Source: Platycnemis pennipes (taxonomy: Eukaryota > Arthropoda > Insecta > Odonata > Platycnemididae). Taken from it: DNA of 64,000 nt. The DNA lies in assembly GCA_933228895.1 (NCBI GenBank), contig OW121852.1, positions 53,920,872 to 53,984,871 of the forward strand. Direction: 5' to 3'. A model generated the notes under the pieces. The model saw only the letters and a list, made by a program, of their open reading frames with translations, made no database searches and was not told the origin of the DNA. The position numbers were made by a program, and so were the translations under genes. This document shows, piece by piece, positions 45,839 through 58,300 of the stretch (position 1 is its first letter; every line of letters starts with the position of its first letter).

Positions 45839-48800
45839 ACTAATTATAGCAACCAAATAGATGATGCTGCCCTTACTCGTAAACTACGGCCTGCACTGAT
45901 ATTTAAATTTAAGATTTTAACCAAATTAGTTAGGTATCTAATTAACCGTGGAATCGTGGAATCATAAATACTCTGGAAACATGGGCCTGTATAGAAATGA
46001 TTATTAAAATGTATACTTGTTCCTGGCTAGATGTAAACTTCGATTACTATTCATTCACAGAAAATTTTAAAAATAATTAGAACTATTTTCTCTTAGAAAA
46101 TTTCAGGCACCATTATAGCTATTAATTAGCAAGAAAGGAGTGGAAACCGTGAGCTTCAAATTACCTGGAGTTACTGGAAACTTCCCACTTATTCGATAAG
46201 AAAATTCGTTCATAGATTCGAGTTCACGTTTACTCGAATAGTAGATTATTTCCGCAAGACTTGGTGTGGGAAGAGCCAGCGAGGCAAGAGCAGTTGACCC
46301 AGAAATTCGATCCGAAATTTAGGATTCAGTGAGCGTCAGTTAATCCGCACGAGGGGATGCAGGTTGGCGCTCTTCGAAATCCCAACCTGATCAATTCCAT
46401 TTGCCGTTAATTAAAGCGGAAACAACTTTTCAGTTGGACAACCACTCAGTGATTGGAAAATAAAATAACACAAAATGGGAATTTGTTTTGCAGTTAAATT
46501 TGGCAGCCCACTCTAAAATAAACCACATGGCCTGAATGGCAAAAAAAAGGTGAAGAAAACTGATTGAAATACTCGGAACTTTAAATTAAATAACAGAAAA
46601 TTCCTTGTTCAAGCATGAAATATTTTATTTGATAAAAATCTGCAATTCTTGAGAGGAATAATTTCAAAACCTTAAATATTTAGACATGATATAGCTGATT
46701 TTTCGAACAATATGCCATTTTCTCACACTCCAGGTGTGGAATTACGGATGTGTCTTTCGCGTTATCGCAATCTTCATCGCTAACGCTTACTGCTAGAGTA
46801 GCTCAGGGTTAACAATAACCGTCTATAAAATTCGTTCCACTGACTGTGATATGGGATTTGAAGTGTTTTGCGAAAAATGAAGAATGGAGGTCACGTTCTC
46901 TCTGACATAAGTTAAATAAAAAAATAACGATAACGCTAGCGCACGCCTTATGAAGATCCATGATCGAGGCTCAGGTCACTTCTTATGAGCCATCTATCAT
47001 CTCTCATGCAAAAACGCTGTGATGAATTCAATGAAGTTAAGAAATTGTTCTGGTCTAAAAATGGCAATTATTTTTCATCGTATGCCACGAATGTAATATT
47101 TACATACAATGAGCTGTATTTTCACGCTTTTGGGAAGTCAAATTTACTTATATCTACTTTTTTTGATCAAAGTAAGGCGTAATCCCATGCACTTGAATTT
47201 TATTGGCTGCATTTGTTCGGGCTGTTAGTTTACGCAGATTTACAATATACTAGCACATTATAGATTATGTGGAAAGGAAATGTTTTGATGCACACTCGTG
47301 TAAGATGCGTAAGAAGGACTGAGGATCGAATTTAAGGTGAGAGGAAAATTGAAGTAGAGAAGCGGGAAAGAATCAACTAACTTCAATATATAGTTTTTTT
47401 TCAATTATTTGACAAATTCTCTATATCCAAGTTAGCGCCTTAAAGGGTGTAATTGGAACGTCACTAATATCATCCACAGTTTATCTCTTCAGAGTAATTT
47501 TTTTAGCGTCATATTCTAGATTCCCTGGATATTTAAATGAAATTGTGAGATGAAAGCATTGCTCAGAATGTTGTTTCCCTAGTTTATCTCGTTACTCCAA
47601 CCAGAAGGTACGATTTCACCGATCCATAATTGATTCAGAACTGATTACAGATAATTTCTTTATTATTTTTGTCATCCAAATATTGTACAAATATTTTTCT
47701 GGCTCTGATACTGCAACCTTTCTATTCCTCCTTTGAAGGAATGGTGTTGTATCGTTATCTAATTACTAATAACTGATACTGGTGCTGCTGATAGAAAATA
47801 TTCAGTTGAACAATAACTTGGTATTGTTAACGTAAGAGGAGAGGAATAAGTACAGTATGAAATATGCAGTTTCAGGAACTCGAAATTCATATGTTACTAG
47901 TTATCTCATTTTTTTTAAATCGTTCAACGGACAAAAGAAACCAATTTTTAAAAATAGTTTGGCGTTAAAACAAAATACGCGTATAAAATGTTCTACTTGT
48001 AAGAAATATTATCAAAAATATTAGATAAATGATGAAAACTTGTAGACTGAACGCCTTGCTAATCATTTTCACTCTACAATCAAGGAAGCAAAAGCTGAAC
48101 GCATACACCGCTGAAGTATTAAAATACTGCATTGTATAATCAATCCTCCTATCAGGAAATAAAAATATTCTCATTGCACCTTTCAGTCTATCGAATTCAC
48201 ACAAAGAATTTCTCTCCAGCATCACATTCTATTTCAGAGAAATACTCATTAAGTGGTTCAAATTTTGTTGGATGACTGATGGAATAAACCTCTAAATGTG
48301 TATATTTTTTTATGCTGTCCTATCAGAAAAGTGATTAATAGAATCCTTTGCTGTATTTCGATGAGGAAAGGAAACTATAATTCCTCCCGATTAAAATGAA
48401 CTCTCTAAGTTTTGCAAAATGTCTATTCTTACCCCAAAATTCCTCATTCCCAAATTAAGGGTAAGTAACTAATGCTATCATTCTAGGTTAAGGTGTCAAA
48501 GCGTCCCAGCATTTCCAACCCTAGTAAGCAAATATCAATCTCGTAGCAGTTCTTTTTTGCTGAGTTCTATTGAAAACTTTTATACAAATTTTACAGGAGA
48601 TTATGGTATTCTGAGAGGTCTGGAGAGTTTCAGGAAAGGAACTATGACTGTCAAAAATTAAATAAGGAACATGGTAAATCATATTTCAATTATATTTTTA
48701 GTAGTGCCAGTCCATATACAAATAGACGTTTTATACGGGCCAAGACAAAAGAAAGTATGTGATTATGCAATGGAATCAGAGCCTGGTAAACACAACGGGC

Positions 48801-49798
48801 AACACCTAACAGAAAAAAAATCATCTCCTCCGGGGATAGGATGATAATTAGAATTCGGGAGATCGTTTTGCCTGCGGTATCAGACCTATCCGGTGAATCA
48901 TGGCCAAAATTTCGCGGCGTCTGGCACATTACCATATTTAAATATTCAGAAGGATGGTTCTGTCATCTCTATTAGGTTTCTCGTATCGAGACCTAACCCT
49001 CTCCAAAACTTAAGTCTTCATTTTTTTCTTTCGCATTCAAAATTATTTACAATAACTGCATAGTAACTAAAGAAAACCAAGATGAGAGAATCAAGGGGAA
49101 ATATCCTTCAAAGACTTTACTACAGCAAATTGTTTTTTCCGACATTCCATTGAAATTAAATCATGAAGACTGGCCAAGGATGTAGTTGAATGCTAATATC
49201 GTAGCTCAAGGCTATTGGTCGATTTCCTTTCCCAATAACGAGTTAATAATTGCTTCCCGATAATTGGTTAATATTCTTTATGCATTTCATGAATACTTCG
49301 CCATATTCCAGATATCTTAATATTGCAGATTATATTTGCATATATCTTAATACTAAAGCAGTGGTGAAAACTGCATTGAAATTTGAAAGAGCGAGGTGAT
49401 TCACACAGAGTATAAACACAAGAGCTATATCCACAGTTATAATTTAAACTAGTTCTACAATGATTTTGGTCACGACTCTACCGGTTTATTAGCAATAATT
49501 ATACATAACTGAGTAGATGAACTTGGCAACAAGAAATTTTTTGGTTAAGAAAAAGAGTTTTCTCCATTATGAAATGATGAGTATATGACTGAAATTAATG
49601 CATTACTTCAACTAAAACATCGAATTCCAGACACATGATCAATTTCCACTCAAAATTCCCTTCAACAGCATGGCGGTTACGAGCTTCATTGTAACATATT
49701 TGTTGTTCAGGTACCTCGACAAGTTAAATCATATAACCGGATCAGCTTATTTTCCCATTGAATATCGGTAGAGCAAATATTCGCGTATAACATACGAG

Positions 49799-49818
49799 AT
49801 ATATATATATATATATAA
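49799..49818. repeat. (AT)n microsatellite
   Basis: About 20 bases of alternating AT. Confidence 0.9.
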
Positions 49819-50159
49819 TGTATAACCCAAGGTTTCTACTCTCATGTCGATTGGTGAGTGCCTCAGCTAATTGTTTTATGGTCCCATTACATTCTTCTCC
49901 GCCAAAACAATAAATTCTATCAAGTGGCGCATTACTCATCACCGTTTTTCCGACATCAATCACATTCGTTATATTTTTTACGCATGACTAGTCAAGTTGA
50001 CCATTATATGGCAGTGAAACTTTCCTGGACTCGTTAGTTGCGGTAGGTATATCTTCGGGGAAAACTTTCCATGTGCTGAGCGATGCTTACCCTATGCCGC
50101 ATCAGAAATATGCATTAGCTCCTCGCAGCTGCAGATTGTGTTATTTTAACAACGGATGC

Positions 50160-50520
50160 GTGTTTTCATGCAGAGGTGGGAGGCGGGATGAAAAGTTGAT
50201 TACGTCACCACTGCGCAACAAAAGGTAACGATCACACGCGTCCGAGGCAAACTTTCAACGTGGAGCGGCGACCCCACTCCGCCATCCAGGAGGCACACCC
50301 TCACCTACCCCCACTCTCTGGTGTTCCCTTGACCCACCCCCGCCCCTCTCGTCATCCCACGGAACCCCTCGTGTCCTTTCCGTTCCCCCCACTCCAATGC
50401 AATTCCCTATCCGCTACTTCACCGGCCACGGTTCACTCACTCTCCCCCCTTCCGCCTCAATCCAACTCGCCTCTGAGCGAGTTTAGTAGTTCCCTGTTAC
50501 TTCTCCCCAGTTAGGACGAG
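50160..50520. other. GC-rich island, C-rich on + strand
   Basis: CpG-containing sequence (50210-50275) leads into about 240 bases of C/T-rich DNA. The 84-residue frame from 50260 is Pro/Ser/Leu-rich and is considered an artefact. Confidence 0.42.
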
Positions 50521-51536
50521 AAAAATTTAGCGTGTGCATAATTTCCCTCCTAATATGATTCAGGAACTCAAGCATCTAAAGTCGCATTCGAGTGAATATT
50601 ATTTTCGTGATGGTTGCGGGGACTTTAGGGGTGTTCACTTACCAGTGAAGAGTGATTGGAATCGACCTTGGGAAAACGTGAAGGCATAATTTTTATTACT
50701 TCCGTTTACTCCACCCTTCGTTTGAATTGTGCAAAATTTGGTTTGGCTCTTGAGATAAAGTTTTCTACCAGCAGTCCCTTTGCTGTCTACTGGCCGAATG
50801 TTGCCGTAGCGATCTTTTATCTCATTCCGAATAAGATAATGTGGAAGAGTCATTTTAAGCATGGAAAATAGGCTGGTATTGCAGGCATAAATTAACCTTC
50901 TTAAATGTAATGAGAAGTCAAACGTGAATCAAAACAGCTACTCAGTAGTACTCAGTTCCATTAATCAAGAGAGAATTAAATATCGGCAGATGATGGAACT
51001 TCGTCGCAGAATTAAGTTCAAAGAGAAAAAAAATTAGATGAAGTGAAAGTATGAAAATTATTTCAATCACGATTGTATTCATGTTCTGTAGCGTTGGTTG
51101 AGATTATTCCAACTCATCGGAATCGTCTTGCCATCAATCAGCGTGTCACGCGTCGAGTTAGCAAAATTAACTCCAACCCCACCGTAAACACACTTAAAAC
51201 AACGAGATGTAATATATGTCTCTCAGAAGTACACACGGTAATGATGGTTGCGTGAAAGGTCGGCGTTTTCCACGCAATGAAAGTCTACGTTTTGATGGTG
51301 ATAACCCAACCTGATGAAGTTGGATGAAATGACCACCCATCTCTTAATCGTACTATTAGTCAGGGAGAGATCAGTTGATAACCAGTCACTTGCGCATTCT
51401 TATTTAATTTACGGAGAGAACATAATTAATCTACTGGAAATTGTCGACCAAAAATAACCCATATTTCACTCAAAATACGAGTAGGAAACCAGAATCCAGA
51501 ATACAGCTAGGACGTCGTTCTAAAGAGAGAATCTGA
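50521..51536. other. AT-rich spacer
   Basis: No gene is supported. A 60-codon frame at 51073-51255 has acceptor-like TTCTGTAG and donor-like GGTAATG borders, but the peptide is unrecognised. Confidence 0.35.
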
Positions 51537-51778
51537 GGGTCCTGTAAGTGCGGTGGCTATAGTGCTGGCTGCCAATCCTGAGGACCCGGGTTCGAGTACT
51601 GGCCGTGGCAGATTTATCTGGCACGCACCTTTCCCTAAATGAGTGCCGTTTTCAGAGCATATTGTGAAGTTCTGTACAACGACCATCTGAAGGAAGTAAA
51701 ACAGTGAAGGAAACCCTTGATGGCTTTCATTCAGTGCAGGCTCATCCCGATGCTGAGTTTCCTCAGTACTCAAAAAAA
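51537..51778 (+). repeat. tRNA-derived SINE (plus strand)
   Basis: The head contains an A-box-like TGGCTATAGTGCTGG (51554-51568) and a B box GGTTCGAGTAC (51589-51599), about 20 bases apart as in tRNA-derived SINEs. A roughly 170-base body and a short A-rich tail (CAAAAAAAG, 51771-51779) follow. GTTCTA occurs just before the element (about 51517) and just after the tail (51779), a possible but very short target duplication. The head does not close into a full tRNA cloverleaf with a mature acceptor stem, so a functional tRNA is unlikely. Confidence 0.75.
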
Positions 51779-52999
51779 GTTCTATCTCTGCTAAATTACT
51801 CGCCTGTTCTAAATGACGCTGATAACCTTAGCTGCAAATCGTCTTTCCCCATAGTATCAATAACGAGATAGTCCTTGGCGGTCTGGAGAGTACCTTCCTC
51901 AGTTTTAACTAGCTCACTTCCACTGTTACCATTCTTTGCTCCGATCTTAATTCTTTATATCATGTACCATGTTACAAATAACATAACATAATTACATTTT
52001 TTATGATCGTACCTGTAAAAAACATTCCTGGAATGCCGCCATTTCTGATCATTTATTCGAACCTCCAACTTCTTCCTTCTTCGAAGAAAAACTCAATATC
52101 AAGAGCCCGTTTCTTGGGTGGCTTGTGACGCGTAGTCCTTCGGTGTGGTGCACTTACGTATAAAGGAAGCCTTATATTCCCGTACTAATTGCATAACATC
52201 ATTTTGTGTAACTTAATGAAATTCTGTAACGGGATCAGCGTTAATAAGGAAAATTTTCTCAAGAAATACGATAAAATGTATGCTTGCACAATTTTAGTCT
52301 GATGAGTCCATATTAGAAAAATGTATAAGAGGACCTCCATTATTCGAAACGTATTCTTTGCGCAATTTTTGCATATTCTTGCTGGTAATAAACTACTATA
52401 GCTACCGATAACGATCCAGCCTGATAACCCAATAATTTCAGTTTCTAATTCCACCTCGAATCATTGCATTTGAGTAAGGATTAAGTTAAGTTACATGTGG
52501 GGTGAAACATAAGTATTTGCAGTACGATAAAAAATGTCTACTTCTAATAAAACAATTTCGTCTATATTGAATGGTCATATGTGTAAAGGAAAAAGGTGTC
52601 ATATTAACAATAACCTATGACAATTCCACTTAGCTCCCAAAAAACATTTAAAGTTTGCCGCAAATTTAGGGCAAACATTCCACTGAATATGGTGAGAAGT
52701 CCAGTGTTTCTTATGACATTACAACAGTTAGCTCAAACAGAATACGATTTCCAGAACTCTCCGGGCCTTAACTTATCCTTTTAACTAACTCGAACATCGG
52801 GAAGAAAAGCTACCTCTTGAAAACTGCCGCAGAGGCTCTCCAGTTACCTCAGCCACATTTACATCTGCGCCGATGTCAAACGAGACGACTCTGGACAGCA
52901 CAGTGGGGAAAACTGCAGTCATTCCTGCCCGCCTCAACCATCGGGGGAGAGTTGGGTAGAAAATTGGGACCTCAATTAAAATACCTCCGAGCGTGGCAT
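51779..52999. other. AT-rich spacer
   Basis: Mostly AT-rich. Sequence from about 52800 to 53030 is richer and is open in two frames (66 residues plus, 92 residues minus), but neither is recognisable; it may be the shoulder of the next island. Confidence 0.35.
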
Positions 53000-53560
53000 T
53001 CTGGTTACCGTCCTTGAGAGGCCGCGTCATAAAAAAAGCGCGCGCGGAAAAATTTCGCCCCACTTTATTCGATTCCTTTTTGGGTGTTCTCCATCCCTTC
53101 CCCCCCTTTCTCTTCCGCCTACCTCCACCCTTTCCCTTCTATTCCCACCTCTTGTTCCTTTCTCTTCGCGCCAGACCTCGAAAAAAAATTATCTCCCTCC
53201 CTCGAACCGAACACCTCATACCTTTCCCCGCCGCAGAGTTCACCTCTTCCCCTCCCTCCACCCCAAAACCGCCTCCAGAGGCGTGGCCTTCTCTTCCCCG
53301 GTCCCCGGCCCCCAAAAGACCTTTTATCAGCCCTTCCTCCCACCTACCCGCCCTCCGACCCGCACCCTCGATACGTTCCTCTCCCACCTTTTCGCTCCCC
53401 CTTTATCGAGCCAACAAGTCTCTCGCGTCCACCTTCACTCATTTCGGCGAAAAATTTGATGCTCTCTTTTTTTGGGGGGGTGTTCCTCATTTTTTCAGCA
53501 TCCCTTGAATTCTTCCGAGCTCCATTACACGTTTTCATCCGCGAATTGAGAGGAGATGGG
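53000..53560. other. GC-rich island, C/T-rich on + strand
   Basis: A CpG cluster (AAAGCGCGCGCGGAAAA near 53036) is followed by about 330 bases of C-rich sequence. Frames of 166-171 residues are Pro/Ser/Phe-rich low-complexity and overlap each other, so none is called as a gene. Confidence 0.45.
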
Positions 53561-54929
53561 TGGAAGGAAACGATCTTGGCATAAAATAATGATGATTGAG
53601 GTTGTATATTTTATTTTTTTTCTCCCTTTGAATCGGGGTTTATTTAAACTTCATGAAGATCTCCTTACTTATTTTTCAAAATGAGAGGTAAGTATCCTTT
53701 TCCCCAGGGTGCAACCGTCATATCATGGAAGAGTTTGCACACTTGCTCAACAAATATTCCGGTGCTTTAATGGTCAATGGTGATTATGCAAGGGAGATTT
53801 AATCAAAGTGCCCACAAAATATAAATAGTATAAATTTATGTATATATATTTGTGCAATGAATTTACTATCCTTTTTTGGTGAAGATGCCTTATGATTTTA
53901 TAATTCATATTTATATTTAAGAATAATGAGAAACGGTAATATTTTACTAAGGAGTCTGGCTTCAGGAAAATCGATAATATTAATAATCTCGTTATTGAAA
54001 GCTGAGTTATATTTAAGATAAGAGAGAGAATATTGTATTCCCTTAGCTATACGATATGATAGCAGCAATGGGACTTCGTGAATTCCTTGGAGTATGGCGT
54101 AAAGTCCCGCAACTGAATAAATATGGTTTGTGCTATTATCACAAAAATACAAAAAGAATAGCCCAAATGACGTAGTCGAAGGATACGTGTCTATCATATC
54201 AGGCACAAGAAACGGTAGAACAATTTGAAAGACATGGATTTGGAAAATATTAAGCGAGAATCAAGAATGTAAAGAATGAAGGAATTGGGGTTGAAGAAAG
54301 CGGGGTAAAAGTACTCTCAGGGTAAAGAGACTCATGGAACATGCTACATTTATGTGGCTAGCAGAAGGAAAGAATCAGTGAGATATCTATAGTAAGTAAT
54401 GTGATAGTAGAGGGAATTTGAGTACAGACGAGGTAAGCCATAGTCGAAGCAAGGAAAACCTAGGAGTCGAAGCAAGGAAAACCTTCAATAAGTATGCTGA
54501 GGCCGTGTCAAGACCTGTAATCGGGGTGAAGACATTTAATTTACTAAATGAGTTTCAAAAAAGAATTTGTAATGAGCAAATGATAAAAATTTTACATGCT
54601 GTATGGTAAAAAACATTCATTATATTATCTAAAATATAAAAAAAACTAGATCGATAATGCCAAGTTAGCTTTCATATGTGATAGAAAACTTGAAATAGCG
54701 AACAAGTAATCATAAATCGTGAGAGAAATTAAGTGCGCAGATAGACATTTTTTTAACTCTCATTCTAACCAATGACATTTTATCATGTTGAATGCCGTCT
54801 TGAAGGGTCTTGCATTCCGAATCCATTCCCTGCACTCCTGTGGGGTTGGCCACTTGATTTCTTATTTTACATGCCTTAAAATCACGGTAGTTTTTCACCG
54901 CTTAACTTTATTTATCTTAATTTACCCTC
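53561..54929. other. AT-rich spacer with purine-biased middle
   Basis: Mostly AT-rich. Bases 54240-54500 are A/G-biased on the + strand and contain a 20-base direct repeat. The 63-residue frame at 54418-54609 is not recognised. Confidence 0.35.
54442..54484. repeat. 20-bp direct repeat
   Basis: AGTCGAAGCAAGGAAAACCT occurs at 54442-54461 and again at 54465-54484, separated by AGG. It is a two-unit tandem duplication with 23-base spacing. Confidence 0.9.
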
Positions 54930-55470
54930 CTGGCACGCTTCTCCGTTAAGCTTTTTTCTTAAGATACCACCAGCTCCGCCTACCCTTCTTGGAATCTCCG
55001 CCCTCCCATGCCCGGCTCTGTACCCCTCCGATCCACCGCTCTTAAAGTGGTTTAAATCCCCCTCCTTCACCCATCCACTGCTCCCCACCTACATTCTCAA
55101 TCTTCACCCCTACCTCTCCCTCTCTACGTCCCCCACCCACACCCTTAAGGCTTAAGGCTTCTCTATAGCACCTCTAAAAGATCTCCATCTTAATCTCTCT
55201 CTGCGCACCACCTTGCGTGTTTATGCCTCCCCAAGGTTTGATATTGACCTTTTCGGCCTTCTTTTTGCTCTTGTTTCGGAGATCCCCAAACCATTAATCC
55301 TATTCTGCGGAATAGCGCCTTCACAGTGCATGACCAACTGTCCCCTCCCTCTGTCTAATCTCCCTCCCACCAATCCCTCTCTTGCCCCATCCCTCCCACA
55401 TCCCTGGGGCCAACTTAAGAGCGCCATTCTGAAGGGAGCGGGTGGACGAGACTGAAGCTCACCTGCTGAA
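54930..55470. other. GC-rich island, C/T-rich on + strand
   Basis: About 540 bases of pyrimidine-rich sequence including CCTTAAGGCTTAAGGCTT near 55143. There is little CpG compared with the islands at 2-3 or 20 kb. The 80-residue frame from 55213 is low-complexity towards its end and is not recognised. Confidence 0.4.
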
Positions 55471-58126
55471 TTGAAAGAGCCATGAGAGAGGTAAGGGTTT
55501 GGGGGTGTCTCCCTATTTCGGGATCTCTCCCACTCCCACTATTATCGCATGAGCGTATCGAAATGCTCTCAGACTGTCATCAATCTCGCCACGCGGGCGA
55601 AGAAAGCCATTCGCTTCAGTTGTGCTTCTTCAGGTTGTATTGAGAATGCGAGGACCGAAAGTCATTGAGTATGCAACATGTTTTGATTATATTTTATCCA
55701 ATCCATTAGCATGAGGCAGATGCGCAGACATCGGTCATTAGCGGAAGGCAACATTACCCATTGCATGTATCATTTAGGCTTCATTCAATGCATTAAACCA
55801 GTAGACTAAATACCTGATTACTGACAGGAGTGCTCAAATAAGGAGCACTTTTTGTCAGTTTTTAAACTGGAAATTACTGGCTAAAACCTTTCTAAGAATT
55901 TATGCAAGACCAAGAAAAAGCCCAAAATCTACAATAAAAAGGGTAAATATTAATTTTATAATATCAAAGTACAAAGAGAAACTAACCTTGGCAAATATGA
56001 TTAACCTCAGAAGTGAATTTTATTGTTTCCGGCATAACATTGTGAAATCAGCGTTGATTGATAAATATATAGAGTATTTGTTATTTTAATAAATTATTTT
56101 ATTTTACGCCGAAGACCGACTTGCGAAAAATACAATTATTAATTTGGGATAACAAATCCTCTACATGAATTCATCAATATCAATCACTTTTGAGCCTTGT
56201 AGAATCAGATAAAATATACCTATATGTCAAAATTGAAACAAAAATAATGGCTCCGATAATATTAATCTTCTGCTGAGGCGACAAGTTAATTCCGGATTAA
56301 ACTAGAAGGTAATTGCTGCATTGCAAGTAGAAGAGCAGTAGTTGATGAGCTTGCGCAGTTACGAAAATGGTTAAATAAACGCTTCAGTTCATAAAAAACC
56401 GATTTTGTTTCAAGGGCACAAAAAACTCAGTTATGCTCTTTGGAGTACACTTCAAGAAATGAGCATCTTTGTTAGGATTTGGCCGAAAAGAAACTGGCAT
56501 ATGAGCGTAGATACTGTTGCACCATAATTATGTGGTAAACCTGTGGCAACATTGGTGATTTATAACCAGAGATAGACTTTTCTAATTAGAACGGCATCTT
56601 TTGATTGATATTCTTCTATTAACCTCATTAAACCTATTAGAGATTTCATTCATCGATGCTCCCCGTCATTCAGTATGTCTGGGACAGGCTACTCTACATG
56701 GTAGTAAAGGCCAATTTATATGTGTTACAATGTACTATCAAAACCTAATTCCAAAAGTCCGAACATTAGAAATACTTAAAACATAAGACAGATGGATTAG
56801 ACGTCATTGCTTATTTTTCGTTGCTAGAATTACCTTTTTTTGATAGAGGAGTATTGGCAAGCTTAGAGTAAAGAATCTTTTTCAATCATAAAATAATAAA
56901 TGTGTTCTATAAACGACATTCCTCCATATTTTACCTTTTGAGAAGTGAGCAATGTTAAGCTACGATTCCTCCTAGGGGCAGCTTTTTGAATGCAATGTTT
57001 TACAAGCTATGTGAATCATAGTTTGTTAAAAGTGCAACAGCAATCCATTTTGGAACCTTAAATTTCGAATGGAGTGAAAAGATTGCGTGCAAATATGGAC
57101 GATAAGGGTTGGCTTCGAGACTTAGAACTCCGAAATATGCGTAAGAAATCTGCAAGTGAACTGAATCTGGATCAGATGGACTGAATTAAGAAAAATGCAG
57201 ATTTTTATGTAAATGTACTTTCAACCAAAAATTCTGAGTGAAAGTAAGAAACAAAAGAAGACTTAGCCATTACTTATTCACATCTGGTTTAAATACAATT
57301 TCAAATAAATCAGATATTGTTGACCACGACTGATTAAATGTGCCTCTCTAAATAGAGATTTTGAAGGTAGCTTAATGAAAAAAATATGCTATATAACCAT
57401 TTCAACTAACTAAAGTATCCTATAAATTATGTCTGGGTTAAATGGTTTACCAGACATCCTCCGGAGAAAATTAAATAGATCCAAAAGAAAGTAAGAAATT
57501 GACTCGAGGAACTTGTATGAAAAATGATACATAGACTTAGCGAGTATTTTGTGCATCTTGTGAGGATGTAGCAAGACCCCGGAGAAAAATAGGACAAAGA
57601 ATTGAACACGACTCGAATTTTCATGAATTTTGAAAATTTGCGATGGTGGAATTGGTCAGCTGATTAAAACAAGAAAGATCACTTGGGCTTTAGCTCTTGG
57701 GATCACTAGTTTCTTTCGACAATATTTATTTCATACCCTGTGTCCGTTAGCATCACTCATGCACATAACATTCGATACTTTTGTTCTACCCTACTTGTAA
57801 TAAGATGAATTCGGATAATTCTGCTCCACGTAAACTTCAAAGTAATAGTATAGTTATTATTTAACATGAAATAAAAACTTACGATCTGTGGGGAAATGGT
57901 AAAACGCTGACGCAACGACGCATGGAAAGATAATAAATATATACGGGAGGATTGGCAATATGTGCATACAGAGAAACGGAAATGAAACTTATGAAACAAA
58001 AATTTAGGAATTATTAGAATTGGAAGAAAATATTTTCTTTCAAATAGTTCTTTAAAATGGATTTTGATTACATTCTAAATAGAGTTTTACGTAGATCATG
58101 AATCCGCAGAACTAACGGACAGTTTT
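55471..58126. other. AT-rich stretch
   Basis: About 2.7 kb with no supportable gene, RNA or repeat. Confidence 0.4.
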
Positions 58127-58139
58127 GTTGATTGATTGA

Positions 58140-58300
58140 CGAGAGGTCTATAACGTGACCAACGTGCTAGTTAAGCCTGCAATTCGAGTCGGGTTTTTCA
58201 GGACACACCGTAATGGAAGTCATTTGCGGTTATTAAGGAAGAAAACCGAGCTTCCCCATCACAGAATAATGAGACTCTTGCTAAAGTTTAATAGGCCTGA
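58140..58300 (+). repeat. Possible degenerate tRNA-derived SINE
   Basis: TCTATAACGTGACC and, 20-odd bases on, GCAATTCGAGTCGG resemble eroded A and B boxes of a tRNA-derived head. The match is weak and no tail or target duplication was found. Confidence 0.3.

Larger units (their letters stand above)
44961..50159. other. AT-rich stretch
   Basis: About 5.2 kb with no supportable gene. It includes a hairpin at 45801-45838 and an AT microsatellite at 49799-49818. The 81-86 residue minus-strand frames near 48.1 and 48.8 kb are not recognisable. Confidence 0.4.

Noticed and set aside
46759..46940. Short inverted GCGTTATCG copies about 170 bases apart
   Set aside because: Only nine bases match and the flanks do not pair; chance is sufficient.
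51073..51255. Possible internal exon with acceptor-like TTCTGTAG and donor-like GGTAATG
   Set aside because: Both splice sites are weak, the peptide is unrecognised, and it lies near a SINE; not strong enough to list as coding.
53000..53584. Two overlapping frames of 166-171 codons
   Set aside because: Pro/Ser/Phe-rich peptides from a C-rich island; two frames open at once and no domain.
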